19,236 bases of DNA from Zygnema cylindricum (GCA_037447655.1 JBBHKE010002243.1:1-19236), one strand, 5' to 3'. Positions 7,865-16,619 are shown, counted from the first letter of the stretch. The notes: generated by a model not told the origin, from the letters alone. Made by a program: numbers and translations.

Positions 7865-10693
7865 TATTCACAAAACACTGAATACATAATACGTATTTTT
7901 AATACATAATATATATTTACACCCAACAGTAAACCGATGCCAGGTTAGAACCGAGTGTTCTTAAATGAAGAATATTGACTGTTTAATTGTGTTTGGTTTG
8001 GACATTCATACTGTCATAGACATTTGTCAGTCTGTGACTGTTTATGCCATAAACTGACAGGCTGTCAGTGTATGACATAGTCACGAAAATTTCGAGCTAT
8101 TTTGAAAAGTTCAATCATGGATATCTGACGTAATCAATATTTTTAAACGTAATACTATTCTGACTTTTTGGACTATGTTGTCTGTTTTGACTATGTTGAC
8201 TACGTATTGACTATGTTGACTAAGTTGAATGTTGGTTATCTTGACTATTTTGACAACCTTTTGAAGCCATTTTCCCATGTGGTTCTGCTCACAGGCACAA
8301 AGCAGCTTTCATGCTTAAGCATAATGCAGCACAACAAGATTTGGTTTTTTTTTGTGATAAAGCCCAACTTGGACTTCTCAACATTCCATGGTTGATGTTG
8401 ACTCAAGGACGGTATTTCGGACCTCTCTTTGCCGGAATGAAATCCTTTCGACAAGAAATGGAAAAATGGTTTCCCACAAGGTGTAATGACAAGACACAAT
8501 GTGAAAATATAAAATTAGGGTTTTTTAAGATTTTTTTTCGGAAAAAATGTTGTGATGTGAAAGTGTATGTGAGAAAATTTAGGTTGTTCATACGGCAGTT
8601 AGTCTAGAAAGATTTGTATCCAAATGATGGGGTATGCAAGTTTCCAACTCATTCGTTAATTTATAAGATTGTGTGAAAAATTGTGGTGAGAAGGTCATAA
8701 TAACTTAATAAAGCATTGACTTTTAAGCAAACAACAGAACTTCCATAAATTTGTGCATTTGCTTATGATTAAATTGCCTGCTACACTCAGAGGAAGAGGG
8801 AGAGGGGGAGAAGGGAGATTGCTGTCCTGTTCCTTATTTGCCAAAAACCTTTTCTTGACTTACTTTCTCCTCTCTTCGCTACAGGGCTGTATATACCCAT
8901 TTGGCACGCTACCTCCTACATCCCAAAGACATATACTGGGATCGTATAACTAGCCACTTCAATACTCATCTCAGGTACACCTTACATATTATGAATGCCA
9001 ATGACTTTTCTGAAATTTCTTTGCGAATCTTTACATTTGGCGTTCTATTTTTAGCAAATAATGGGTGCGCTTGTCACGAGAATTTGGTTTTAAATTACTG
9101 CAAAATAAGTTTTGAATGAACATTAACTTGAATTGACATGCTGACCTAAGCACACTAGCAGTTCCAATATTATGTGACATATTAGCTCAAATTTACAGAA
9201 AGTACTAAAAGAAAGTATATATGACATAATAACTCATAGTAGGATTTTTCTATACTACATTATTTTAAATTTTCTCCTGCATAAAACAACAAAAATAAAG
9301 ACATAGTAGTGTGTACTAGATGACTGGAAATTTTTAAACAAATTTAGTTTCGAATTTCGAACTTCAAGTTCAATCAGAAACGGAACTCCAACCTCACGTT
9401 TTTATACTGACTTCTCGTTCCATATTGGTCAGAGGGGCACAAAAACGCATTGGTTTGCAAGTTCGAACATTCTCGGACCGAGATGATTCGTGGGCCAATG
9501 AAAGAGTTCTCGAATGTGCTGTAAATATAAGCCACTATTTGCCGCACCCAATACAGATTATGGAACAGAACGCAACAACGAAGAGCCAACCGCGAACATC
9601 AAATAATGGTAGTGTGCCTCCAACTATTGCCGTATTTGTGGCATCTCTTCACGGTCGCCATCTCGAATATTTGAATGCAACCTATCGAGATGGTTTTGCT
9701 GCAGATGGGTCTTTCGTCAACTTCCACTCGTGAGTACCCAATCACTAATTTTAACGGATAAAAATAAAATCAAGACACTTAATGCTTCGGTTGATTCGTC
9801 AGTATTCGTTCGTTCTTATCTGATTACTCATCATCTATACTCCATAAGAATTAATCATTACTCTTGTCGAAGGCGAATGTATAACTAAATCTAGTGTTTT
9901 ATATGCACATGGAGGTGACGATAAATTCTTTTGTCGCCTCCCTTTTATCTATTCTCTCTTTCTCTTTTGACTCTTCTATTGTGCCTTACCCTTTTCTCTT
10001 CCGATCCAACTCTCTTTGTCCATTTCTCCTTTTTGTACCTCCCGTTCTTGCAATTTCTCCCTCTTCTTCTTGAGTATTCCTCATTTTCTCCTTTCCCATA
10101 ATCCCGGCCTCGTCCTTCCTTTCCTAAATCTTCTCCCTTCCCCCTCAACCACGTGTCCCTCTCCCTATCCTTCATTAATTCTTTTCCTTGGCTTCCACCT
10201 TCTAATCCCTTTCTTTTTTCCACAACACCACAACTTTTCCCGGTGATATAGAACAGGAAACGTGAACAAAGAAGGTTGGAATTTGGAGCACCATGGCCGT
10301 GCCATGGTGGATATATGGATCCTCAGTTTTTGTCACGTCATTCAAACCAGTTTCTCTTCCACTTTTGGCGAACTAGCGGTCGCCTTGGCCGGTGTTCGTC
10401 CATTTGTGATGAATATTGTTGATCGACCACGCTCAAGTTGGCCACGCTCCAAGCCGGATTGCATGTCATCACTAAAAGTGATCGACAATGGCTATGATTG
10501 GAGACAGAATAATTTGCCGGTTTGCCTTCGCGAAATGTCAATCGACCCGTGTGCACAGGTGGCCATGTCGCGGGGATGTGCCCCCAGTGGACAAGATTGT
10601 TTCGCTGGACAACCGGACTACATCCAAGTTTGCAAGACATCTTCGCCATTCAATTGGCAAATTATTGACAGTACGGTCGAGAATGGTGGATAG
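3450..10693 (+). CDS. GT37 (FUT1-type) fucosyltransferase, 8 exons, complete
   Basis: Exons: 3450-3515, 3779-3847, 6528-6639, 6892-7195, 8295-8480, 8885-8974, 9433-9729, 10252-10693. All phases agree (0,0,1,2,2,2,2) and the total is 1566 nt, 521 residues, close to the roughly 550 usual in the family. Seen: a hydrophobic N-terminus (residues 4-15); SC-S-x5-LY then PS at 28-47; LREYEKMHKRC (54-64); YGFGNRVHGLISTFLYALL (98-116), matching the family's GLGNR...FLYALLT block; FFCDKAQ and IPWLM in exon 5; ARYLLHP in exon 6; IGLQVRTF (282-289), the GDP-fucose-binding-type motif; SSTFGELAVAL (from 410); and a Cys-rich C-terminus. Sequons include N77. Known for the family: type II Golgi enzymes that add alpha-1,2-fucose to xyloglucan, arabinogalactan proteins or related glycans. 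The acceptor cannot be read from sequence. No stop or frameshift is seen, so it looks functional. Confidence 0.9.
3516..3610 (+). repeat. G-rich polypurine tract in intron 1
   Basis: Nearly all A/G for about 90 nt from the exon 1 donor, with many runs of four or more G and a 10-G run near 3586-3595. It could form G-quadruplex or triplex structures in DNA or RNA next to the 5' splice site. Confidence 0.85.
3779..3847 (+). CDS. Exon 2: SC-x-S...LY family block
   Basis: The acceptor is TTGTTGTTCAG|GAG and the donor GAG|GTGAGA, both strong. It encodes 23 residues ending HLYHTAFREE. Joined to exon 3 it aligns without a gap to the SCLSRYQS..LY...PS segment that precedes LR-x-YE-x-LH in FUT1-type enzymes. 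This supports the 2.7-kb splice to exon 3. The 3' 27 nt and the donor are the first copy of a 41-bp minisatellite. Confidence 0.8.
3821..4023 (+). repeat. 41-bp minisatellite carrying the exon 2 donor
   Basis: Five head-to-tail copies start at 3821, 3862, 3903, 3944 and 3985. The last is 39 bp with a 2-nt deletion, and copy 2 has one substitution (acggc for accgc). Each copy holds the end of exon 2, CTACCACACCGCATTTAGAG, and the splice donor GAGGAG|GTGAGA. Donor GT positions are 3848, 3889, 3930, 3971 and 4010. Only the first keeps the reading frame. Confidence 0.95.
4084..4142 (+). repeat. Short tandem repeat, about 15-17 bp unit
   Basis: Four degenerate copies of GTTTGTGTACTAAAT in intron 2, just downstream of the minisatellite. 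Confidence 0.7.
4660..5600 (+). repeat. Degenerate ~131-bp tandem repeat in intron 2
   Basis: AGTACGGAAAATGTAAGGCA recurs at about 4777 and 4908 (period 131). The surrounding words ACCCTAACAACCCTAAA, ATACGGACAGTGTACG and TTGTACTGAA recur through 5590 with increasing divergence. The array is split by the MITE at 5087-5391; removing it restores the repeat across the junction. It has no coding capacity. Confidence 0.75.
5079..5399. mobile_element. hAT-type MITE, 305 bp, with 8-bp TSD
   Basis: A 17-bp perfect terminal inverted repeat, CATAGTTCAAAAGTAGG at 5087-5103 and its reverse complement at 5375-5391, is flanked by the direct repeat ATAAGAAC (5079-5086 and 5392-5399). An 8-bp duplication is typical of hAT elements. 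The 305-bp body has no transposase frame, so it would need a transposase from elsewhere. It contains ATGTTTTAATTGGT twice (about 5247 and 5276). The perfect TIRs suggest a fairly recent insertion compared with its degenerate host repeat. Confidence 0.85.
5988..6058 (+). repeat. G-rich polypurine tract in intron 2
   Basis: An A-rich then G-rich run made almost only of purines, with several GGGG runs. It is similar in composition to the intron 1 tract. Confidence 0.8.
6330..6490 (+). repeat. Degenerate repeat near the end of intron 2
   Basis: TTGAATTGACCATTAAAT occurs at about 6332 and 6465, with a looser copy (TTGACCAGTCCATTAAAA) at about 6418. T-rich spacers lie between them. Confidence 0.6.
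6528..6639 (+). CDS. Exon 3: LREYEKMHKRC block
   Basis: The acceptor is TTTTTGCAG|CC and the donor ACAG|GTGGG, phase 1. It encodes PSKAFVEKLREYEKMHKRC and then a segment with a WNST sequon. LR-x-YE-x-LHKRC is a hallmark of the GT37 N-terminal half. Confidence 0.87.
6892..7195 (+). CDS. Exon 4: GFGNR...FLYALLTNR core
   Basis: It encodes CRYVIAVGVYGFGNRVHG, then FLYALLTNRALI and FCNPFPESTWIL, colinear with the start of the FUT1 catalytic domain. The acceptor TTGTAG|AC is chosen because it is the only nearby AG in phase 1 with exon 3; it makes the junction codon GAC (Asp83). The donor TT|GTAAGC is phase 2 and lies just before an in-frame TAA. Confidence 0.9.
7791..7862. repeat. GT/AT microsatellite in intron 4
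   Basis: A (GT)n run from 7791 passes into (AT)n; a second (AT)n run, about 19 units, spans 7825-7862. Confidence 0.97.
8160..8260 (+). repeat. TTGACTATG repeat / W-box cluster in intron 4
   Basis: TTGACTATGTTGACTA-type units repeat irregularly just upstream of exon 5. They give five TTGACT and one TTGACA. TTGAC[CT] is the WRKY-binding W-box, but simple repetition explains the pattern equally well. Confidence 0.65.
8295..8480 (+). CDS. Exon 5: FFCDKAQ...IPWLM segment
   Basis: The acceptor is CTGCTCACAG|GC, phase 2, and the donor ACAAG|GTGTAA. It encodes VFFCDKAQLGLLNIPWLML and ends EMEKWFPT, matching the family pattern FFCE-D...VPWL...F...L..LFP. Confidence 0.9.
8786..8818 (+). repeat. Purine tract in intron 5
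   Basis: A short A/G run with GGGGG, about 70 nt before the exon 6 acceptor. Confidence 0.7.
8885..8974 (+). CDS. Exon 6: HLARYLLHPKDIYWD segment
   Basis: The acceptor is TTCGCTACAG|GG and the donor CTCAG|GTACAC, both phase 2. It encodes VYTHLARYLLHPKDIYWDRI, matching the HLGRYL.HP...W block that precedes the nucleotide-binding motif in FUT1-type proteins. Confidence 0.9.
9433..9729 (+). CDS. Exon 7: IGLQVRTF nucleotide-binding motif
   Basis: The acceptor is TTGGTCAG|AG and the donor CACTC|GTGAGT, both phase 2. It encodes KRIGLQVRTF, equivalent to the family IGIQVRVF motif with its conserved Arg, and later TIAVFVASLHGRHLEYLNATY, equivalent to the VLVTSL......Y stretch. It has two NAT sequons. 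Confidence 0.92.
9940..10240. repeat. Pyrimidine-rich tract in intron 7
   Basis: About 300 nt of C/T-rich sequence (CTCTTTCTCTTTT, CCCTTCCCC and similar) ending at the exon 8 acceptor. It gives open frames on both strands by composition only. Confidence 0.75.
10252..10693 (+). CDS. Exon 8: HHGRA...SSTFG and Cys-rich C-terminus
   Basis: The acceptor GATATAG|AA is phase 2 and completes a Ser codon. The nearby AACAG|GA site is out of phase. It encodes HHGRAMVDIWILS and SSTFGELAVALAGVRPFV, the family HNGKA.AE..LLS and STFGY......G..P motifs, then PDC..., PC..., GCAP... and CF cysteines typical of the GT37 C-terminus. It ends at TAG 10691-10693. Confidence 0.92.
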
Positions 10694-11420
10694 CATCGGT
10701 GGATTTTGTAGGCTTGATTACACTTGCTCTGCGAGGTTGAGCCGATAAGAAACTATCGGTTCGAATTGATTATGTAAATTATCCAGTTTCACTTGAGGTG
10801 TGTAGTGCTTGTAATAACAGTGGTCCAATAACTTTTCATTTTTTGAACTACACTAGAGGTGATTAAGGTTTGTTCTTTGTAAGACTTGCACTCGAACTTG
10901 CCATCGGCATCAAATTTGTTTGTATTTGAACAAATACGTGTATTTCTCAGATTTTTGTACTATGGTGGTAGACAATGGTGCAACAAGGGAATACCTTTTT
11001 GAAATACTCGGCGTAAGAGTTTATGTGAAAATTGCATACAATTGCACAAATGCTACAACATAGTATGGTTTGGTGGCAATAAAAATCGACTGTCTTTGAC
11101 TTTCTGACCTTCGATGACGGATCTCATGACCAATTATAATAAGGAAACCATAAGTGCATGTGTCATTTTGGCTGGGCGAAAGCACTTACATAAGCTTCTA
11201 CTAAATTGTGCAATCGATGTACACAATAGTTCGAATTTGGTAACATTGTGTTATGATTTTAATGGTTAGTCTGTTGACTATTTTTGACCAGTGAATAAAC
11301 GTACTTAAGTGGCCAAGTTTTACGCGCTTTCTTATGTTGGTTGTTACATGAAAACAACAAATGACAAGACCGTCTATATTCTATGTTTCTTAAACTACAA
11401 GGGTCAAATGTGAAAAAGAG
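10694..11420. other. 3' flank of the fucosyltransferase gene
   Basis: Contains the probable 3' UTR. No further gene is seen. Confidence 0.5.
11078..11083 (+). terminator. Candidate polyadenylation signal
   Basis: AATAAA, 385 nt after the fucosyltransferase stop codon. Plant poly(A) signals are loose, so an earlier A/T-rich site is equally possible. Confidence 0.3.
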
Positions 11421-11716
11421 TGTTGGGTTCAAGCCATGTTTAATCACTGGAGAGAGGCTTTGGGACTTTCTCTCTGTTTTTGCGAGTAGGAAGGAGCCCT
11501 CTTATTTTCAATCACCCTATGGCGTATTTCACCCTCATTAAAACCTTAAAAAAGAAAAAGGGATAGAGGAAGAGCTACGCTCTATCTCTCTTTGTGAAAA
11601 AATAGAGCAATTGAAAGAGAGAAGGGTGCTCTTGGGTGCTCCTTTTAATCTCTTAAAGAAGATTATGAGAAAGAGGGAGTTTCTCTTCAATGATCAAACA
11701 TCGCTGGAACCCAACA
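11421..11716. mobile_element. MITE-like element, 296 bp, ~34-bp TIRs
   Basis: The left end, TGTTGGGTTCAAGCCATG..., is the inverse of the right end, ...CATCGCTGGAACCCAACA, over 34 bp with 5 mismatches (outermost 10 bp perfect). The interior is rich in GAGAAAGAG/CTCTTTCTC-type words that can fold back. There is no coding capacity. No convincing target duplication is seen, so the superfamily stays open. Confidence 0.7.
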
Positions 11717-12299
11717 ATTTGACTTACATGTGATGCTTTCAGTTTAGAAAGCCTAAGATTTGGGCGAACGCGACGATTGTTGTTTTCTGACAACAATTGA
11801 TGTTAACAAGCGCGACAAAAGTCTAACCGGTTGCTTACATTTTTCACAACTCAAGTATAGTCAACGGGTTGGACATAAAATCCGTACAAAATTGTACCGA
11901 ATCCTTCATGTTGTTTGGGTAGGTGGTACATTTCAACATATGTTGACGTAGACACTTGCGCGCTTGCAAATTGATGCATTTTTTATTTACCATTTTAATT
12001 TACAAAGCAATTGTGATTGACACATTGAAATGTTGTAAGTGACCAGCGTCCCTTGATTTGACGGAGAGTAAACAGGAGAAGTTAGCAAAAAAAAAGTACG
12101 TGGATCAATTGGGACACTGATATAAAAAATATCAAGAGGAAATGAAAATGAAAACAAAGAATCGAAAGATGTCGCCGCAAGTGCGCACTACTTTGCGCCA
12201 CTCACTAATTCACCTACAGCTATGAGAAAACAGAATAAAGAAAATCATAACAAAGGTCTTGGTCCAGCTGTAAGAGTATGACCCATTTATGAGAGATTG
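11717..12299. other. Intergenic DNA, nothing recognised
   Basis: A 63-codon open frame at 11760-11951 has no recognisable features. Confidence 0.45.
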
Positions 12300-13540
12300 A
12301 CTGTCACATTGAATTTAAGGCGCCTCATTGTGACTCAACACACAAGATAAATTAAAAAGCACGATGGTAAACCATCTGAGTCCGAGGGTACAAAAAGGGC
12401 GGCAAGGAAAAAACTGAAAAACTACAAGTAAGGCAATAAAAAACAAAGAAAACAACGTGAACACATAACAAATGGCAAGTAAAATAAAAGCACCCAAACC
12501 CAAAATGAGAAGCATTTCAACAAACAAAAAACAAAACTACAAGCCCAACCCCAACTTAATTAAATATCTACTAAAAGCAACCCCATAAGTCCCCCCAGCC
12601 TGGGGGAGAACGTTGATGGAGTTCGGAACACGTCGACGATCCATAATTGCCATAGCCGACCGAAGGAGAATAAAAGCCTGCACTCGCTATAAAGCCACAT
12701 ATAAACGTTGACGATAAAAAGAAGTAAGGATCGAAGGAGGAGGGCTCCCACGTCCTCATCGCTCAAAAGCTCATCGAGCAAAGATACGGAGAAACTCGTC
12801 CAACCCAACACCCTCACAACCAAAGATCTCGACCATCATCGGAATAAACACATCCATAGGGTTCCGATGGGCATAATCACGCTCTTTTGCCTTAGCGCCA
12901 TCACGCGATGCCACCCCAACATGTCAAACCGCCTGACCAACAACTGTAGCCGAAGTAGGATTCGCCAAACAATATCACCAAAGATTTGACAGGCTCCATC
13001 GAGCAAAACAACATCGATCCTGCGTGAGGGAATAATATAAAAAACATCTCACGCACAAAAAACCCCCCTTTCGAAGCGATAGCCGCACCAGCGTCAAAAT
13101 AGTGTCATGCGCTTGAATCAATTCTCCCCATGGGAGCAACGAAGCAAATCATCACCATCGGGCCCCAAGACACAAGCACAGGCACAAATAAGAGAGCCAA
13201 GTAAAGGAGGATGGGGGAGGCCAAGGCAAAACCGGAGGGCGGTAGTGAACTGAGCAGGTGAGAATTAGATAGTGGACAAAATAGGAGTTGCGAAGAGCTA
13301 AGACCCAGAACTTGGGCCACCACAAGAGAGAATACCGACACGCCAAGAATTAGAGGGAAACGCCTTGAGAAACTCGGATTTAACGGGGGCGACAACCCGA
13401 TCGAAAATCGATTCTTAGACACGATCAACGGATTTCGTAACAAGGGTGGAAAAAAACGGCACATCCACAAGGGCATGATGAGGGAGAGAACATGACGCGT
13501 TCTATAGAAATTGCTGGAAGGCGAAAACACTGTCTAAAAC
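12300..13540 (-). mobile_element. 5'-truncated relic of a non-LTR-type RT element
   Basis: Read on the minus strand in several frames, pieces appear in order: GPDGDDLLRCSHGEN (13166-13122), NPTSATVVGQAV (12965-12928), VFIPMMVEIFGC (about 12860-12821) and PPPSILTSFYRQRLYVAL (about 12747-12702). This order (GDH..LSC.G-like knuckle, then an R-x-K-x-x-Y...F.P...E..G block, then a hydrophobic RQR..V.LQR tail) is what I recall from the C-terminal part of plant/algal/oomycete reverse-transcriptase-like proteins. Stops and shifts are frequent, and the RT domain itself is absent. Loss of the 5' end fits LINE-type truncation, but no poly(A) tail is seen. The family call is from memory. Confidence 0.45.
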
Positions 13541-13565
13541 TCGGCGAAAACACTGTCTAAAACTC
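13520..13565. repeat. 23-bp exact tandem duplication
   Basis: Two adjacent identical 23-bp copies that begin GGCGAAAACACTGTCT, at the upstream (5') edge of the retroelement relic. Confidence 0.95.
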
Positions 13566-14039
13566 GAAGACCACAGTGGGGAGAACAGGGGTGTCAACGT
13601 CTAAGAAGAAACAAAATACACCATCTCTAACTACAATAATGAACTATTGCTCTCGTTAGCGACCAAACGAAAGCTGATTTTGCGGAAATAATTTTTGTTT
13701 GTATTACATTTGTCGCTTAATAATCGGTAACACTTAATAGGAATTGCTCAGATTCGCGGAAAAATGTTAGCCTTTTGTGAGGTAAATTATATTTATTTAG
13801 AAATCATAGCTGGTCATTATTGTTCTAAGATAAAATGTTATCTAAACTTTAGAAAAATAACTAAATTTTAAACTTTTGTATAATATAACCTATAATATAC
13901 ACACATATGTGTCTACATGCAACTTAAGACTTTTTCGTCATTTATTTTTACGTTGCCTATGATTTCCTATTTGACTTCAAAAGAGTGATACCGTGAAGCG
14001 CTACTAGTGTAAAAAAAAACTATTTGTTGAAAATCACTA
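13566..14039. other. AT-rich intergenic DNA, nothing recognised
   Basis: No open frame, RNA gene or repeat recognised on either strand. Confidence 0.5.
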
Positions 14040-14300
14040 GATTTATAGAATATTTTCTAGGTCTAAAATAAGGAAAAAGAGCAAGTAGCCTACTTCCACC
14101 TTTCCTCTTTATCCCCCATACTTGTCGTAGTCACTTAAAGAGAGAGAGAGAGTAGTGACGCCATGGCTACCTCAGCCTATTAAGCAGGACTAAAGAGTGA
14201 CTTAAGTCACTTTCAACAAAAGGTTGAGTCCAGCAGGACTTGAACCTCGAACTCGCTGAGAGAGGAATAACCGTCAGCTCCAACCGGTCTCTTGTAGAAG
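14040..14300 (-). mobile_element. tRNA-derived, SINE-like segment
   Basis: On the minus strand the head (14300 to about 14225) has a box A-like CCGGTTGGAGC and, further on, GAGGTTCAAGTCCTG, a good Pol III box B (GGTTCAANTCC). A 5-bp stem GCTGA/TCAGC lies between them. The loop is too long and the acceptor stem does not pair, so it is not an intact tRNA. A body with the 16-bp palindrome AGTGACTTAAGTCACT (14196-14211) and a GA-repeat follows, as in tRNA-head SINEs. Confidence 0.4.
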
Positions 14301-14984
14301 TTCGTTAAAGTACATAGGGTGTAATAAATATTTAAATAGTGATTTTATCAGTAATTCAATTAACGGAAATACATTGAACTAGATCATATAATGTGCAAAC
14401 ATGATCTCGCAGGAAACAAATGAATCGAAAATTTGTTTCGATGGCTAATATTCAATGTCGGTTTTTGATCCAACGGCATACATCACTGCCGAGATCCCGG
14501 AATGGTCAATTTGACATTTAGTGAGGTGACATGACTTGGCGCCACGGGGAGAGAAAAATTTAGTCGCGAGAATTCTGAGGAAAGGAAGACAAGTAGAAAG
14601 TGGACACACGTCCGCTAAATAGCCTTGTCGTACATAGACTATACAAAAAGTACAGCAACAGTAGTACTTTTTTGTACGGTACAGTTATATGATTGGTTCG
14701 TACTTTTAATAGATAGGGGTTGTAAGAGGGGATTAGGACTTAGTAAACAGTGGTAGACAGTCACCTCTCTCTTTGAGAGTTTGTATAAATAGGCATCTTT
14801 GCCATCCCATAACTTATCGTCTGGTTGGTCGTTTTCAGTGATTTTTTTTCTTAGGCACTCATAGCAGTACAAATTGCATAGGGGTGCAGTCAAATTGTCA
14901 ACTTGTTTGCTGGGGCAATAGTGGTTATGTTTGAAAGTGGGTAAGTTAAACACCACCTAGAGGCTTCCTAAATTTTGTAGTCCA

Positions 14985-16120
14985 ATGGAAGACACAGAGT
15001 TGCACGTTATAGACCCTCCCTCTAGGGTGCCTATCTTCAATGGATTTGTGTTCATCCATTGGGAAGCCATGATAATAGAGGCTTTGTGTGAAAAACGATT
15101 CTTAGGTAATGTTAGTGGACAAGTGAAACATCCACCTCAGGGAACTCCACCAAGGTTTGGTGGAGTAAGGTTTTCTGCAAGGGCATCTGCTGTAGCAGAG
15201 GAGGCAAATGATGGAGACAGTAACGTGTCAAAAATGGGAAAGAAAAGGAGACACCTCTTACTCTTATTGCTTCTATTTCCAAAGCACCCGGGGGGGGGAT
15301 CGTGAAGACCTCGGAGAACGACACCCAAATGTGGGAAGACACCAACATGGCTGCCAAGAACTTCATTTTGAGACACCTCACTTTGGCTTTGGAAACTCCC
15401 CATCTTCACGTTTACAAGGCGGAGGAGTTGTGGGTGAGATTGGTGGAGATCTATAGAGCTGGTACGATTTAAGAGCTCCAGATGGCAGAGCAAAAGCTGG
15501 GAAATTATACTTACAAAGAGGGAAAGCTCTTAGACAAGTGTAATGTTCTTTCCTGTTTGTATATAGAGATGAAGAGTGCCGGATGGACAAGTTAAATGAA
15601 GATGAAAGTTAACACTCTCATTATGAAGTTACCCGACAAGTATGAGAATATAGTCTACCAAGTAAAGGAAATGAATGATAGTTTATTGAAGTGGAATACA
15701 GTGGTCCGCATGATACTTTTGCAAGAGAACATGATTGAGATCAGGAGAGGAGAAGATAGCGTTCAAGCTCTAGCCGCCGGAGGGGACAGGTGGAGACAAG
15801 ACCCAAAAAACCCATACAAAGGAGAAAGAGTTCAGCGTGGAGGACCAAGCCCCCCAAAGGGCCTTTGTCATTTTTGCAAAAAGACGAGACAATTTATCCC
15901 GGATTGTGTTAAGCTGTTGCAGCTAGGGCTCCAAGAGAACCGTGGAGGGGATTCTTCTAGAGGGAAGAAAAAGGCACTTGTGGTCACAAAAGTGAAAGGA
16001 GAAACAGAGGACAATTCCTTTGAGGAGGATCGGGAGCTTCTTCTTGAAAAGAGTTTGGAGGAGAAAGAGATCCCTCGGAAACAGAAGTGTGACCTTGGAG
16101 CAATTCGGGAAGCTCCACAT
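14985..16120 (+). pseudogene. Copia gag (broken) with altered zinc knuckle
   Basis: Opens with MEDTELHVIDPPSRVPIFNG and the F-x-HWEAMI core of copia gag. The frame shifts at a G run (15290-15297), has stops at about 15470 and 15593, then runs open from 15596. The knuckle at 15866-15907 reads CHFCKKTRQFIPDC: the CX2CX4HX4C pattern with Gln in place of His. A stop follows before the protease. Confidence 0.85.
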
Positions 16121-16123
16121 TAA

Positions 16124-16522
16124 AGATGGATCATCGACTCATGTGCATCCATGCATATGTGTCGTGATAAGCAACTCTTCACTAAGCTAAGAAAGATCCC
16201 TATTGTAGAGATAAAGTATGGGGATGGGAGAGTGGTTATTACGGATCTAGTGGGGTCGGTAGATCTGAAAGTCTTAGCGCAGGGTAAGACTTCTATACTG
16301 ACATTCTCAGATGTACTCTACATTCCTCAGCTGAGTAAAAATCTTGTCTCTACGTCAGTGTTAGATGAGATTGAGTTTGATACCTTCACTAGAAAGGGAG
16401 TCTTTACAAGTGTTCCAAAATTGATGATTTGGCTTAAGCGGTTGAGGCATGTGCATTTTGATAGGTTGGGGGAAATGAAGAAGCTTGGTGTAGTAGAAGG
16501 CATTCAGTTTGGCGATAATTAA
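16124..16522 (+). pseudogene. Copia protease and integrase zinc-finger part
   Basis: WIIDSCASMHMC carries the aspartic protease motif with DSGA changed to DSCA (16136-16147). VLYIPQLSKNLVSTSVL is the usual block after the protease. LRHVHFDRLGEMKKLGVV corresponds to the H...H arm of the integrase HHCC finger, and CSGCAQGK, beyond a stop, to its CC arm. Confidence 0.85.
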
Positions 16523-16619
16523 ATGGTGTATGGTTGTAGTGGATGTGCTCAAGGAAAAGATCACAGACTTCCTTTTCCCAAAGTCGCTAAATATAAGGGG
16601 GGAAAGGTTTTAGGTTAGA

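Noticed and set aside
9945-10246. Open frames on both strands, 76-92 codons
   Set aside because: They arise from the pyrimidine-rich intron 7 tract and have no family features.
10257-10262. Alternative exon 8 acceptor AACAG|GA
   Set aside because: It needs phase 1, but exon 7 ends in phase 2.
12560-12989. Overlapping open frames on both strands
   Set aside because: They are fragments or antisense of the minus-strand retroelement relic, not independent genes.
13105-13530. 141-codon minus-strand open frame
   Set aside because: The homologous blocks of the retroelement relic run in other frames; this frame is a shadow with hydrophobic low-information content.
14221-14300. Intact tRNA gene on the minus strand
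   Set aside because: The anticodon loop is too long, the acceptor ends do not pair, and the T stem is imperfect.
14600-14984. Exact 5' LTR boundaries and primer-binding site
   Set aside because: No second LTR is present for comparison, and no clear initiator-Met primer-binding sequence is seen.
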